This document shows, piece by piece, positions 31,450 to 43,069 of a stretch of DNA of 64,000 nucleotides (positions are counted from its first letter, which is position 1; every line of letters starts with the position of its first letter). Source of the DNA: Synanceia verrucosa (lineage: Eukaryota > Chordata > Actinopteri > Perciformes > Synanceiidae). The position numbers and the translations under genes are program-made. The notes under the pieces were generated by a model. That model was not told where the DNA came from and ran no database searches. It worked only from the letters and a program-made list of their open reading frames with translations. Location of the stretch: positions 46,672-110,671 of the forward strand of contig JAQQSB010001447.1 in the NCBI GenBank assembly GCA_029721515.1, given 5' to 3'.

Positions 31450-32066
31450 TTGTTTTTTTCAACATTTATTCTGCTTAACCTTCATACTGCTACATTCAAG
31501 TCAGCATTAGCAGTTTGACTTAGGCTTTTATTTTCTAAATCGCAATTCATACAATTCAAATCATTAAACTTTTTTTCCAATATTTTCATAAATCTACTCC
31601 ACCTTAAATGAAACATTGAAAAAAATTACATTCATACAATACATTCATTTACAACTATTCATGTTTCTCTACTTCATTCAAACACATTTAACTCAGCATC
31701 AGCAGATTGGTTTGGCCTTCAACTTCAAATATTATACATTTTTTCTTTATCTTATATTTTTCCACTTTATTCATAAACATTAAATCCTTCAGTATCAGAG
31801 TAGCCTCATCTTTAATAAAATCCTTACATTATTCCACATCCTCTGTTCATCACTTTTGAATAATACTGGAAGTATGAAATGCCCATTCCTGTGGTCCCTT
31901 ATGCCTCATAAAGTTTTGCAGCAATTTTGGGGGCATCTGTGATTGGAAACTGCTTTAGTGCCACACAGTAAATCCTCAGAATGTTCCAGACCTCTAGTCT
32001 GTGGATGTAACGTTTACTGAAGCTGGGATTATCCATCAAGTTACAACAATAATACAAATAATAATC

Positions 32067-32098
<32 letters not shown>

Positions 32099-32341
32099 GA
32101 ATGATAATAAGTAAGTATTAAATGATGATAGCAATGTAGTTTTTAATTTTCTACTTTCATATGGTTGCAGTAGCTTCACTGGCTTTGACATCTAGCCTCC
32201 TACAGCCTCTTAAAGACAGTAATGTTAGCCCTGGTCACGGACAATCCTGAGTGCTTCAATTTCCCAGTGTCTTTGAACGCCCCAACTGTAATTCAGCTGC
32301 GTCACTTAGATTCCGCCACTTCTGCTCGGACTCTCTGAGAG
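31450..32341 (+). promoter_or_regulatory. Left border and putative promoter/leader exon, copy B
   Basis: Decayed minisatellite and AT-rich sequence as in copy A are followed by a longer AATAATAATAAT microsatellite (about 32040-32110). The conserved block then ends CTCTGAGAG with GTAAGTCG (GT at 32342). No open frame is convincing. The promoter role is inferred from position before the coding region in both copies. Confidence 0.4.
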
Positions 32342-34250
32342 GTAAGTCGTGTCTCTCTACTGATAACGCTTTAACAGTAAATGAGTGGTAAAATGACGTT
32401 AAAACACACAGTTTAAGTGGTTTAAATCAAAATGAAAATGTTGTGATAACTCATGAGCTTTACACAAAGAAGGATATAGCCTCAAAGCAAAGCAGTATTT
32501 CGCTTTGTACACTGTCAGCTAATGTTACCAACGCTGCTAATGGCCTCTAATGCTAACGCTAGCAGGTTAGTCAGCAAAAAAGAGTCTTATTTCCCCACTA
32601 AATAAGAAGTGTTGTCTTGTTCACTCTCTCACTGTCCATTTACTAGGTACATCACTGTGAAGCTGGAAAATAAAAAGTGAATATGTCATGTTGTTAACAG
32701 CAATAACGTGTCAGATAGAGACCAGCTAATCCTCGTAGTTATAGCCTGGCTTTATTAGCACTTTTAATGGCAGCTATTTTACCATGTTATATCAGGGTGT
32801 TCACTGGTGTGGCTTTACTATTAAAAAATAAATATTAACAGTGACAGCTGGTGGTAATTACTTAAGTTGCTCACTTCATGCTCTCCACATTCTACTACAA
32901 ACTGGAACTGTGCTGTGATTGGCTGAAGGTCACAGTACTGTTGCTACCCTGCTGTGATTGGCTGAAGGTCACAGTACTGTTGCTACCCTGCTGTGATTGG
33001 CTGAAGGTCACAATACTATTGCTACTCTGCTGTGATTGGCTGAAGGTCACAATACTGTTGCTACCCTGCTGTGATTGGCTGAAGGTCAACCTTTGGGCTG
33101 AATTAATTTAGCCCAAATGGGAAGCATGTGAAGGGGGCATGTCAGGGCACCTGTCAATCAAAGTTCAGTGAAATCTTATGCTACTGAGTTTGAGCTGTTG
33201 TCAAGTTCACTGTCTCATTCAGTTACTTTTACATCACAGTGAATATTGAAAAAAAAAAGTGAATCTGTCATGTTATAAACTTCAATAAAAAGACATATAT
33301 AGATAGCTAATCCTCTAAGTTATCACCTAGATTTATTAGCACTTTTAATTGCAGCCATTTTGCCATGTTATATCAAGGTGTACACTGGTGTGGCTTTACT
33401 ATTAAAAAAGAAATGCCATAGCATTGCTCTGATGCTTGTCTGTGTCACTTTTTCACGAGCAGCTTTAGCTGTTAGCTGGCATTAAGCCACACAAGGTAAA
33501 TACTATTTTGCTTTGAAATGATATCATAAATGTGATATATATATTTTTTAATTAAATTACCACCTTGAATTAAAACTTACATACTCAAGTATGTAATAAA
33601 TATAATAACATACAATAACAGAGATGATGTGCTATTTTACACTTTTGGTCCAACATGTTATTTTTCTCTCCAGACTGCGAGAAGAGGATTGTGTGCTTGA
33701 TTGGTAAGTAAAGTACAATGCCTGGAAAAAGGAGGCAAAAATGGCTCTTTTGATAGTAAAGGTTGCAAACCCTGGGCTACACAAATAAAATTATCTTGCC
33801 TTTACTTGATCACATACAGACACTGATTATTTACTTTTATTATTTACAAAATGTTTGCATATTATACCTTATAAGAGACAGAATAATTTGAGTGGCACAG
33901 TTATTATATTCAAAATAATTATCCATCCCACATTAGGTGGCTCACTCAACAGTCTTGAAGAGCTTTTTGACCTGCATTATGATAGATGATTGGAAGTCCA
34001 CACAAATATTGAATGCTAAATTCAAACCATGATTTTTAAAAATATATTTGATTTTAAAATATTCTTAATAAAATTATGGTTACATTACAATTACATTGAT
34101 TGTTGTGCTGTTGTTAAATTCTGTTACGTTTGTTTTGAAGCCTACATGTTTAAAGTCATTAATAATGTATTTCAATATCAAGTCATGCAATAACCATACA
34201 GAATTATTTTAAGAAAATTAATTATTTTTTCCTTCTTTCTCACACTGCAG
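32342..34250 (+). other. Intron-like stretch, copy B
   Basis: It runs from GTAAGT at 32342 to CACACTGCAG at 34250 and is about 650 bp longer than in copy A. Extra material includes the expanded CCAAT repeat and about 420 bp at roughly 33,480-33,895. That insert contains CTCTCCAGACTGCGAGAAGAGG and GATTGGTAAGTAAAG, which could be a small extra exon at about 33,676-33,702. It lacks about 110 bp present in copy A (about 18,230-18,340). Confidence 0.4.
32913..33095. promoter_or_regulatory. Five 39-bp repeats with inverted CCAAT boxes, copy B
   Basis: CTGTGATTGGCTGAAGGTCA recurs at 32913, 32952, 32991, 33030 and 33069, exactly 39 bp apart, with ATACTGTTGCTACC-like sequence between. Each unit has ATTGG (CCAAT on the other strand), the core of an NF-Y site. 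Copy A has two such units. Because 39 is a multiple of three, long frames open on both strands here; I treat them as artefacts. Confidence 0.7.
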
Positions 34251-34766
34251 CGAAGAACACGACCGAACCACCTGCGTTGGATCTGTCTTGTGCTCCCAAC
34301 ACCCCAACCCTCAATCCATCCTGCTCTAGCTGCTGTCTCTGCCTTGTTCTCTCTACCTGTATTTCACTCTGTGGGCCTTGCTTGTGCAATATTGCCCGGG
34401 CCTGAACCCCTGACATCCATCCTGCTCTGACTTTTGTCTCTCCCCTCACCCTTTATTTCAAGCTGTGGGATCTGATTTGGGCCATAGGTCCAGTCCCCAA
34501 CCTCTCTGTCATCCGTCCTGCTCTGCTCTCGCTGACTTTTTTCTCTCTCCCTTTATTTCACTCTTTGGCCTTGTTTGCGCCTGTGGCCCGGGCCTTTGAG
34601 AAAGAAAACCTTTGAGAAAGAAAACCTTTGAGAATTGAAACAAACCTTTCAAAAAACACTTTGAACAGTACAAAAACTCTGGTTACATTGCAACAGTTTT
34701 GAAAAACCACAAACATACCTGACCTTCAGACCTAACCTTTGACAAAACCCTGTGACTTCAGAAACC
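34251..34766 (+). other. CT-rich leader, copy B
   Basis: It carries the same imperfect CATCCTGCTCTG repeats as copy A, though the first is rearranged. A 17-bp duplication (TTTGAGAAAGAAAACC twice near 34606-34632) is absent from copy A. It leads to an ATG at 34767 that matches the copy A start. Confidence 0.45.
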
Positions 34767-35916
34767 ATGCCTCAAAGGAAAGAAATCTCAAGCTGCAAAA
34801 GTACGCTGGCAGAAGTTTGATGATTTTCTACAGTCAACAGCATCTGAACAGACAGTGAGTACTCCATCTCAGAACAAACAAACAGTAAGTACTTCACCTC
34901 AGAGCAACAGAGAGGTAAATGTACCTGAATCTTCTAATGTTAATATGACACGTGTGTTGGCATCCCGCAGTCAGGCCCATTGGAGATATGCTGATTCTAA
35001 CAACAGTTCATGCACCTGTAACTCTGCTACATTTCTTGCTTTCCTTCATGAGTTGGGACACCTCAGAAGTGCAGACCTTGATCTTGTTTTAGATGGAGGC
35101 CATGCAATGTACACACTTGTTATGAATCAACTGATTGCTGATAAACGAGCAGTTTCTAACCATTTGAACACTGAAGAACTTCCTGAGATCATTGTAGGCC
35201 ACAGTCAGCAATACATCATGACAAAGTGTGAATCAATGATTGGAATGTTTACAGATGATGGAGCTTTCCCTAACCTCTCAAACAGACTGCAGTGCTTGTC
35301 TTCAGATGTGAACTACGCTCTGTTGATCATGGCTTCTCAGTGCATCGCTGTTTTCCGAGACCAACATGGAAAGTATGGCTTCTTTGACCCTCACTCTCGA
35401 CGTCCTGATGGTTTACCACATGGCCCATGGGGTACAGGTACAGGAACAGCTGTCATGTTTACCTTCACTCATCTCAGTGAAATGATCAGAAAGATTGTCA
35501 CAGTTTTCAGCTTGCTTGGTGCCAGCCCAAACTCTCCATATGAGTTGATGCCTGTGACTTTTCAGAGTGTAGATAAACTTTGTGTGGATGAACATGTGCT
35601 ACATGTTGAGTCCAGTGATGTTGCTGATCATCCACATGTGAAAGAGCAGGAGCATCACAGTGTGCCCAGTGTTGCAGAGGTTGAAACTGAAATGTCAGAA
35701 TTGTGTTTGCCATCATGTTCAGTGTCCAGTGGTGTTGTTAAAGAGCAGGAGCATCAAACTGTGCCCAGCGTAACAGAGGAAATTGAAATGTCTTTGCCAT
35801 CATGCTCAGTTCTAGAGTCCACATCCTGTGTTGACATGCCATATCAGATAAAACTGAATTTGATCTATCAAAATATTCAAAACAGCACAAGGCAAAAGAT
35901 TAAAAAGAAGACTTAA
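34767..35916 (+). pseudogene. Helentron protein N-terminal region (copy B)
   Basis: The ATG at 34767 corresponds to the copy A start. Two bases are missing right after it (CCTCAAAGG against CCTCGCAAAGG), so translation from it soon stops. The genuine frame is open from before 34855 to 35916 and, unlike copy A, runs unbroken across the protease-like domain (SCTCNSATFL to FFDPHSRRPDG). Two in-frame duplications are present: ten residues near 34855-34915 (STPSQ and STSPQ), and about 30 residues at 35637-35815 (VKEQEHHSVPS then VKEQEHQTVPS). Clustered indels between 35,835 and 35,910 end the frame at the start of the basic region. Confidence 0.75.
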
Positions 35917-36046
35917 GGATTTGGAGAAGAAACAGAGCAAAAAGGATGAAAGAAACAGAAGGCAGAAAATTAAAGTGATGGCTAAAAACAGAACAGAAAA
36001 GAAAGATATGCTAAAGATGAAAGTGTGAACAAACAGAAAAAATCCT

Positions 36047-36667
36047 ATGAAATCCATCGTTACAGGCAAAATGTTGAGTGCAGAAAAAGAAAGCAATGAT
36101 AAAATAACTGCTCGCTATCAACAGGACTCAAACTTCCAGCTGAGACAGAAATTTTACATCAGAAATCGTTACAGTAAAGACACTGGCTTTAAGCTGAGAC
36201 AAAGATCATATATGACTGATCGTTACAGTAAAGACACTGGCTTTAAGCTGAGACAAAGATCATATATGACTGATCGTTACAGTAAAGACACTGGTTTTAA
36301 GCTGAGACAAAGATCATATATGACTGATCGTTACAGTAAAGACACTGGCTTTAAGCTGAGACAAAGATCACGTATAACTTCCAGCTATCGCCTGAATGCC
36401 CATTTCAGACAAACTCAAAAGTCTTACGTCACCCGTCGCTATGCCAACGACCCTGAATTCAGATCTAAACAAAAACAAACAATGAGACAGCTAATGAGAA
36501 ACAAATACCTTGGATTCAGAGTGAGTAATAGCATGCAGTGTGCGTTTGACATCAGAAGAAAGTACAGATGGTTGAACAGACAAAATAATCCCCGTAATGA
36601 GACTCAACAAAACCAAACTGATGACACTCTGATCAGAGAAGCTGTTAAAGTTTTCAATCTGAAATAA
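36047..36667 (+). pseudogene. Basic-repeat segment of Helentron protein (copy B)
   Basis: This frame covers the 18-residue repeat region and continues to just before the zinc region. It is out of phase with the frames before and after it. It ends early because the T run near 36652 and the A run near 36665 each lack one base relative to copy A. Its first few codons are out-of-frame sequence. Confidence 0.75.
36167..36371 (+). repeat. Expanded 54-bp coding repeat in copy B
   Basis: The unit starting CGTTACAGTAAAGACACTGG (RYSKDTGFKLRQRS) occurs at 36167, 36221, 36275 and 36329 with almost no differences. Copy A has it once. Three whole 18-residue units were therefore added in frame, recently by the look of their identity. 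Confidence 0.9.
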
Positions 36668-36707
36668 AAAAGGTCCAACTCATGTTTGTACAGTTTGCCA
36701 CAGAGCA

Positions 36708-37730
36708 TTGTTCCCTAATCAGGTGAAATGTTGCAACAGATCTACTTATGTTAAAAATCCAGTTGTTGCTAAAACTTGTCTGACAGGTGAGTTTGTTCAT
36801 GTTTGCAATGATGAATGTCATTCTCAACTTTGCACAGTACCTGATGAGAGAAAGCGAGAGTGGATCTGTCACACTTGTCATGATCATCTTAGAAATGGTA
36901 GAATGCCTTCCCTTGCAACAGCTAACAACTTACAGCTTGCAGATATTCCACCTGAGCTTAAAGATTTGAACATCTTGGAAAGACATCTTGTTGCTAAGTG
37001 TATAACGTTTGCTAAGATCATCCCTCTTCCTAAAGGTCAACAAAGAGCTGTTCAAGGTAACGTTGTTTGTGTTCCTTCTGAAGTCCAGGAAACAGTCAAT
37101 GCTTTACCCAGACTGAGAAGTGAATCTCAAGTGATGAGAGTGAAACTGAAGAGACGATTGTGTTTCAAAGGTCATCAAGTCTTCCAAACTGTAACTTGGT
37201 CTAAACTTGTGAGAGCTTTGCTTAAACTGAAAGAGGTTCATCCACAGTACGACGATGTAACTATCAGAGATGAGGCTGAGCTATGTGATCCAACACTTCC
37301 TGATGAAGGTGAGGATGATGATGCTGATGAGGAGGACAAAATGGATGATAATGATTACGATGCTGAGGATCTGATGGAAATTGATGCTTTTGAGAACGAT
37401 GCGCTTTGTGAAGCAGTAACTGATCCTGAACTCATTGAACAGATTGTTGACAGTCAGTCTTGTGATGACCATCAACCACAGCAGCAGTCAGATGATAAAG
37501 AACAAGAAGGTGATGAACCTAATGGTGGCGTTGCTCTTGAGTCTTGTCTACAGCCGTGTGATGTTTCAGAGGAGATCTTGAGCTTCAGTGAAGGAATCTA
37601 CTCTGTTGCCCCTGCTGAAGGAAACAAACCAGTCAGCTTTTTCAAAACACCTCATCTTGAGGCGATGGCTTTCCTGTTCAGTTTCCCACTGGTCAAAACA
37701 CTCTGGATGAAAACAGACCTATCAGGTTAA
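36708..37730 (+). pseudogene. Zinc and acidic region of Helentron protein (copy B)
   Basis: It carries the Cys/His-rich region from FPNQVKCCNRS through CHTCHDHL, the conserved LADIPPELKDLNILERHL stretch and the acidic run DEGEDDDADEED. It ends in wrong frame because one C is missing near 37674 (TTTCCTGTT against TTTCCCTGTT), and a second base is missing near 37779. The domain content equals residues of about 405-745 of the main copy A frame. Confidence 0.75.
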
Positions 37731-37797
37731 CACCTTCCAGTTATTTCAAAACGAGGCTTTCTTGTGTTGATGATCGTTTGCCAGAGATTCAAACTAC

Positions 37798-38463
37798 TTG
37801 TTCTTTGCACAGTTTGTAACTGAGATACACCAAGCTACTTCCAGCATGAGGATACAGTTGCGTAAAGGTCGTCCTTTTACCAGAGATGGTCGCAGAATAA
37901 CTAATGCAATGTTGCAAGACAGAGAGGAAGTTGAAAGACTTGTGCGTAACAGATATGTCACCAGATTTATGACTCCACTCAGAGGCACTCCAGCATACTG
38001 GGAAAAAACCACTAAAGATCTCTTTGCTATGATCAGACAGTTGGGAACTCCCACCTTCTTTTGTACATTTTCTGCTGCAGAGATGCGTTGGAAAGAAGTC
38101 ATTACAGTCATTAAGGCTCAACAAGGAGAACGTGTGAATTTTGATGAGCTCGACTGGTCTTCCAAGTGTGACATACTGCGAAGCAATCCTGTGACAACGA
38201 TGCGTATGTTTGACAAACGTGTTGAGGCTCTGTTCAGAGATTTGCTTTTGTCACCTGCTGAACCCATTGGAAAAGTCATTGACTACTTTTACCGTTTGGA
38301 GTTTCAGCACAGAGGCAGTCCACACATTCATTGTCTCATTTGGGTCGAAGGTGCACCTGTGTTTGAGGAAGACAGTGATCAGGAGATTTGTGACTTTGTT
38401 GACAAATACATTACAGCTCAACTGCCCGATCCAGACTCAGAACCTGACCTGCATAAAAAGTAA
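37798..38463 (+). pseudogene. Rep (HUH) segment of Helentron protein (copy B)
   Basis: It holds the Helitron-like N domain (YVTRFMTPLRGTPAYW) and the HUH metal-binding motif with HIH at 38323-38331. One extra codon (EKTTKD against ETTKD) is an in-frame insertion near 38005. The frame stops at 38463 because the A-rich codons before GTAAC are one base short (CATAAAAAG against CAAAAAAAAG). Confidence 0.78.
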
Positions 38464-38474
38464 CTGAAGTTCAG

Positions 38475-41030
38475 ATGCACAGCAAAAAGCATTCCAAGAC
38501 GTGTGTGAAACATCCTGGTGCGAGTTGTCGCTTTGGCTTTCCTAAACAACCTTGCCCACAAACCATGATACTGAGATCCATAGAGAGTGAAGATCAGAGT
38601 GCAGCTAATGCCGCAAAAGTCAAGCTCACAAAAGTGAAATCTTTGCTTGAAGAATCTGAAAATGCCAACCTGACTTTGGAGCAACTTCTGTCTCTGAGTG
38701 AGCTCACCGTTGCAGAATATCTTCGATGTCTAGAGTTGACGACCAAATCCAGTGCTGTAGTATATAAGCGAGATCCAAAAGACGCTTGGGTGAATTGTTA
38801 CAATCGTCATCTTCTTGAAGGCTGGGATGCTAATTTGGACATTCAGTTCATTCTCAACGCTTACTCCTGCATCATGTACATCTGCAGCTACATCACTAAA
38901 GCCGAGCATGGTTTAAGTGAGTACCTGAAGTCAATGATTGAAAACATGCGTCAGGGAAATGTGAACGAGAGCGATGAGATGAAACAAATAATGCAGGCGT
39001 ACTCCAAAAAAAGAGAAGTCAGTGCTCAGGAGTGTGTTGCTCGTGTTTGTGGCCTCCACATGAAAAAATGCTCACGCAGCGTTGTGTTTGTTCCAACAGA
39101 TGACAATGCGCTGAAAATGAGTTACCCTCTCTCAGCTCTAGAGAACAGACCAGCAGACTCTGAGAACGTGTGGATGAGTGGTTTACCTGATAAGTACAAA
39201 TGCAGACCTGAAACACCAGAATTTGAGGCAATGTGTTTGGCTGATTTTGCTGCTACTTGTAGGATTGTCTATGGTGAACAAGCAAAAGGTCCAAATGTTC
39301 TTCCTCTTCTGAATGAAATGGGCTTTGTCCAGAGGAGAACCAATGATAAACCTGCTGTCATTAAGTATCACCGTTTCTCACAGGAAAAGAACCCTGAGGA
39401 CTTTTATGGCACTTTGCTGAAACTTTACCTACCTCATCGTGCAGAGTCGCAGTTGAAAAGCAGTCATTTCCCTACCTACCGTTCCTTTCATGATGGTGCT
39501 GCTGTTTGGCTACCTGGTTCAGAGCATCCAGAGTCAGTGCTTCAGATTGTGAAACGGAACAGAGAGAAATATGAGAAACACAGGAATGACATTGATAATG
39601 CTATTGAAGAGTTTGAACAAACCGGTGGCATCAGAGATGAGTGGTCTAACTTGGCTCCAGAATGTGAACTGCAGAGGTTAGAGTGTATTGAAGAACTTGA
39701 AGCGAGACAACCTGACTGTGACAACGTTCAAGAGAATGTACCTGATTTAAACCTTGGTTCAGACTCCAGACCAGGCTGTGCAGTAACCAGAGAGGTCCCT
39801 GAGATAGATCCTACAGTGTTACGTCAAATGTATCAGAACTTGAATCAGAAGCAAGCATCCATGTTTTACACTGTGAGAGACTGGTGCTTGAAGCGTGTCT
39901 GTGACTTAAACCCTGATCAGTTCTTCTATTATGTCAATGGTGGTGCAGGAACAGGAAAATCACACCTGATCAAATGTATCCATGCAGAGGCAACCAAGAT
40001 ACTGAGCAGACTACCACGTCATGCAGAGGAAGCAGACATATCTAAACCTACTGTCTTGTTGACTGCATTCACTGGAACTGCAGCGTTCAACATAAATGGA
40101 ACTACTTTACATTCTCTGCTTAAACTGCCAAGAAGCCTAAAGCCTCCTTTTCAGGGTCTTGGCAATAAACTTGACGAAGTGAGAGCTGAGCTTTCAAACG
40201 CTGAAATCCTCATCATTGATGAAATTTCTATGGTTTCAAGGTCTCTGTTTGCCTATGTCGATCACAGATTGAAGCAGATCAAAGGAAGTGTAAAACCTTT
40301 TGGTGGCATGTCGGTTCTTGCTGTTGGAGATTTCTATCAGTTACCTCCAGTCAGACAGGCTAAACCTCTGTGTGTCTTTGATCCGTCTCAGCTTGACCTC
40401 TGGTGTCAACATTTTAAGATGATCACGCTGACTGAAATCATGCGTCAAAAAGATGATGTACCTTTTGCTGAGATGCTGAACAGAATCCGTGTCAAAGGAA
40501 AGACAGATGACTTGTTGGAGGAAGATAAAGCTCTGCTTTATCAGACAATCACAGATCAGACTCACTGTCCTAAAGATGTTCTGCATATCTATGCTACCAA
40601 CAAACAGGTTGATGAGCATAACTCTGCTGTGTTAACTGAGTTTCACTCTGACATTGTGAAAATAAATGCAGACGACTATCAGAAAGACCCCAGAACTGGC
40701 AGAATGGAAAGAAAGGCCGTACCTTATCAAGGCACTAAAAAAGAACTACCTGACTACATAAATGTTGCACTTGGTGCTCATGTGATGATAACCAGAAACA
40801 TTGATGTTCAGGCTGGCCTTTGTAATGGAACATTTGCTCTGATTTCACAGATTGTGACTGATGTAGGTGGTCCACATGTGTGTAAACTTGGTTTGCAACT
40901 TGTCAGTGGAAATAATACTGGTGCAGCCAATAATGTTGTGTTCATAAAAAGAGGAAGAGAATCTGAAGCAGAAAGGAGTGGTTCGCAGACAGTTTCCATT
41001 AAAACTGGCATTCGCTTGTACGATCCATAA
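38475..41030 (+). pseudogene. Rep tyrosine region and helicase (copy B)
   Basis: This is the longest intact frame of copy B (851 codons). It starts at MHSKKHSKTC and includes the Rep tyrosine motif YICSYITKAE, then Walker A GGAGTGKS, Walker B LIIDEISMVS, and GDFYQLPPV. It passes intact through the A5 run at 40447-40451 where copy A is broken, which identifies the copy A break as a deletion. It ends in about 20 foreign residues after a 2-bp loss near 40953 (AGAGGAAG against AGAGAGGAAG). The helicase differs from copy A by only a few residues. Confidence 0.8.
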
Positions 41031-41469
41031 AGTTCAAGGTATGACGGCTTCATCTGCTGTTGTATCACTGAAAGGCATCTTTGAGCATGGCATGGCTTAT
41101 GTAGCTCTCAGCAGAGTAACTTCTCTAAGTGGACTACATATTCTGGATTTTGATGAGAAAAAGATACATGCTAACCCAGAGATCAAAGTGGCTCTTGCTA
41201 GTATGGCAGAAGTTTCATTGCAGGATGTTATGCCTCTTTTTCATCTCCCATTAGAAGCATTTGACAGACCAGATACTCTGACTGTTGTCCATCATAACAC
41301 AGAAGGACTACCAGCTCATGTCTCTGACCTTAAAAGTCACCATGAGCTTCCTCTGGCAGACATCTTGTGTCTAACTGAAACTCATCTTGTGGGATCTTTT
41401 GTATCTGAAAGTCTTCAGTTAGACGGTTACAACTTGTTTCCATCGAAACAGAAACGTGTCCTATACTAA
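40978..41469 (+). pseudogene. Helicase C-terminus and start of endonuclease domain (copy B)
   Basis: It resumes the protein at RRQFPLKLAFACTIHK and covers KVQGMT, VALSRVTS and the first endonuclease motifs HHNTEGL and LTETHL. A one-base gain near 41440 (TTTCCATCG against TTTCATCG) throws it out of frame, ending at 41469. Confidence 0.78.
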
Positions 41470-41944
41470 CAACCCTAACATGGCCAACAAAAGCGGTGGT
41501 GGAATTGCGATCTATGTGAAAAACCACATCAAAGTACAAGAGAAGCGTTACATCCAGAACGCTACTGACATTGAGTTTACTGTTGTTAAACTTGAAGCAC
41601 CATTCAAAGGTGTCATTGCAGCAGTTTACAGACCTCCGAGCTACAGTGTTCAGTCTTTCTTGTCTAATCTGGAAAACCTGTTAGATGCGCTGGAAATACT
41701 GGATCAACATCCGATCTTAGTTTGTGGAGATTTTAATGAAGATCTGTTGTCTGGAACAAACAAGCCAATACTGGCTCTGTTTGAGTCTAAAGGTTACGGC
41801 CAAGTGATCAGTTCATCTACCACAGAGAAAAATACACTGTTGGACCCTGTTTTCATCTCAAGGCCACAGTGCTGTTTGTATTCAGGAGTACTAAAAACTT
41901 ACTACAGCTATCATAATCCTGTCTACTGTGTAGTGAACTTTTAA
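41456..41944 (+). pseudogene. AP-endonuclease-like domain C-terminal part (copy B)
   Basis: It contains GGGIAIYVKNH, VYRPPS, GDFNEDL and LDPVFIS, and ends, as copy A does, with YYSYHNPVYCVVNF. The same Asp-to-Tyr change before the catalytic His (Tyr codon at 41909) occurs in both copies, so it predates their separation or was spread by conversion. Confidence 0.8.
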
Positions 41945-42640
41945 GTCTTGTCAGCAAACCATAACTGTTGTAAAATTCAGAAGTCTAAATCCTTTACAGT
42001 AATGATGGGGGGGGTCGTCCTTTGAAGGGAGGGTGGGATGGAGGGACGATCCCCCCGACAATAAAGTAGATGTCCGTTGTTTGCAGATATGATGAAAAAT
42101 GGGAGATTTTTATCTTCCATTTTATTCAGTGGCAAATACTTTGAGAGAGAGCATTGTTTTTACAGAGCATTATATTTCCAGAGCATTGTTTTTACAGAGA
42201 ATTATATTTCCAGAGCATTGTTTTACAGAGAATTATATTTATTTTAAGTTCACAACAAATTTAGTTGCTCTAATTATAAAATGTCAACCAGTTGAGCTGG
42301 GCCTAGGTACACAAGTGACAAGTGACATGAAGTAATGTAGTGTTTATTTCCTCTGGTCATTGAAAACGTAAACAGGCTGATCACTGTCCATGTGTTTTTC
42401 TAACAGATTCTCTACTTTGTGTCAACAAACACTTTTAAAGGCCAACATATATAATGGGGGGGATCGTCCTTTGCAGCCAGGCTATAACATCTGGTCCTGG
42501 CTGCTCCAGCCTCTCAGAGGCTGGCAGGGATGGAGGGACGATCCCTCCGACAAAAAACTAGATGTCCGTCGTTTACAGATAGGATGAAAAATGGGAGATT
42601 TTTATCTTCCATTTTATTGAGTGGCAAATACTTTGTGAGG
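41945..42640. other. 3' non-coding region of copy B
   Basis: It matches copy A: poly(A) signal at 42060-42065, short inverted repeat at about 42004-42059, a shortened AGAGCATT minisatellite (42147-42240), and the larger inverted repeat GGGGGGATCGTCC/GGGACGATCCCTCC (42455-42548). No coding sequence is supported. Confidence 0.65.
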
Positions 42641-42652
42641 AACTAAGAATTT

Positions 42653-42890
42653 TACAGAGCATTATATGTACAGAGCATTATATTTACAGAACATTATATG
42701 TACAGAGCATTATATGTACAGAGCATTATATTTACAGAACATTATATTTACAGAGCATTATATTTACAGAACATTATATGTACAGAGCATTATATTTACA
42801 GAACATTATATGTACAGAGCATTATATTTACAGAACATTATATTTACAGAGCATTGTTTTGTACAGAGTGTTATATTTTCAGAGCATTAT
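42653..42890 (+). repeat. 16-bp minisatellite 2, copy B
   Basis: The same TACAGAGCATTATATT unit as in copy A, here with about 14 copies, including runs of TACAGAGCATTATATG. The length difference between two otherwise near-identical copies shows how fast this tract changes. Confidence 0.8.
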
Positions 42891-43069
42891 GTTTATATTA
42901 AATTCACAACAAATTAAATTACTCTTAGTTGAGCTGGGCCCAGGCACACAAGTGGTAAGTAACATGAAGCAATGTACTGTTTATTTCCTCTGTTCATTGA
43001 GGAGGTAAACATGCTGATCACTGTCTATGTGTTTGTCTAACTGTTTCTTTTCTCTATGTGAGCAAACAC

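Noticed and set aside
32878..33111. Open frames on both strands with a 13-residue repeat (CCDWLKVT)
   Set aside because: They are a by-product of the 39-bp CCAAT repeat, whose length is a multiple of three. Copy A has no equivalent frame.
37789..38124. Antisense open frames within the Helentron gene (also 20038-20325, 20621-21019 and 21923-22255)
   Set aside because: They are shadows of the sense coding sequence, with no recognisable domain and no promoter or start context.
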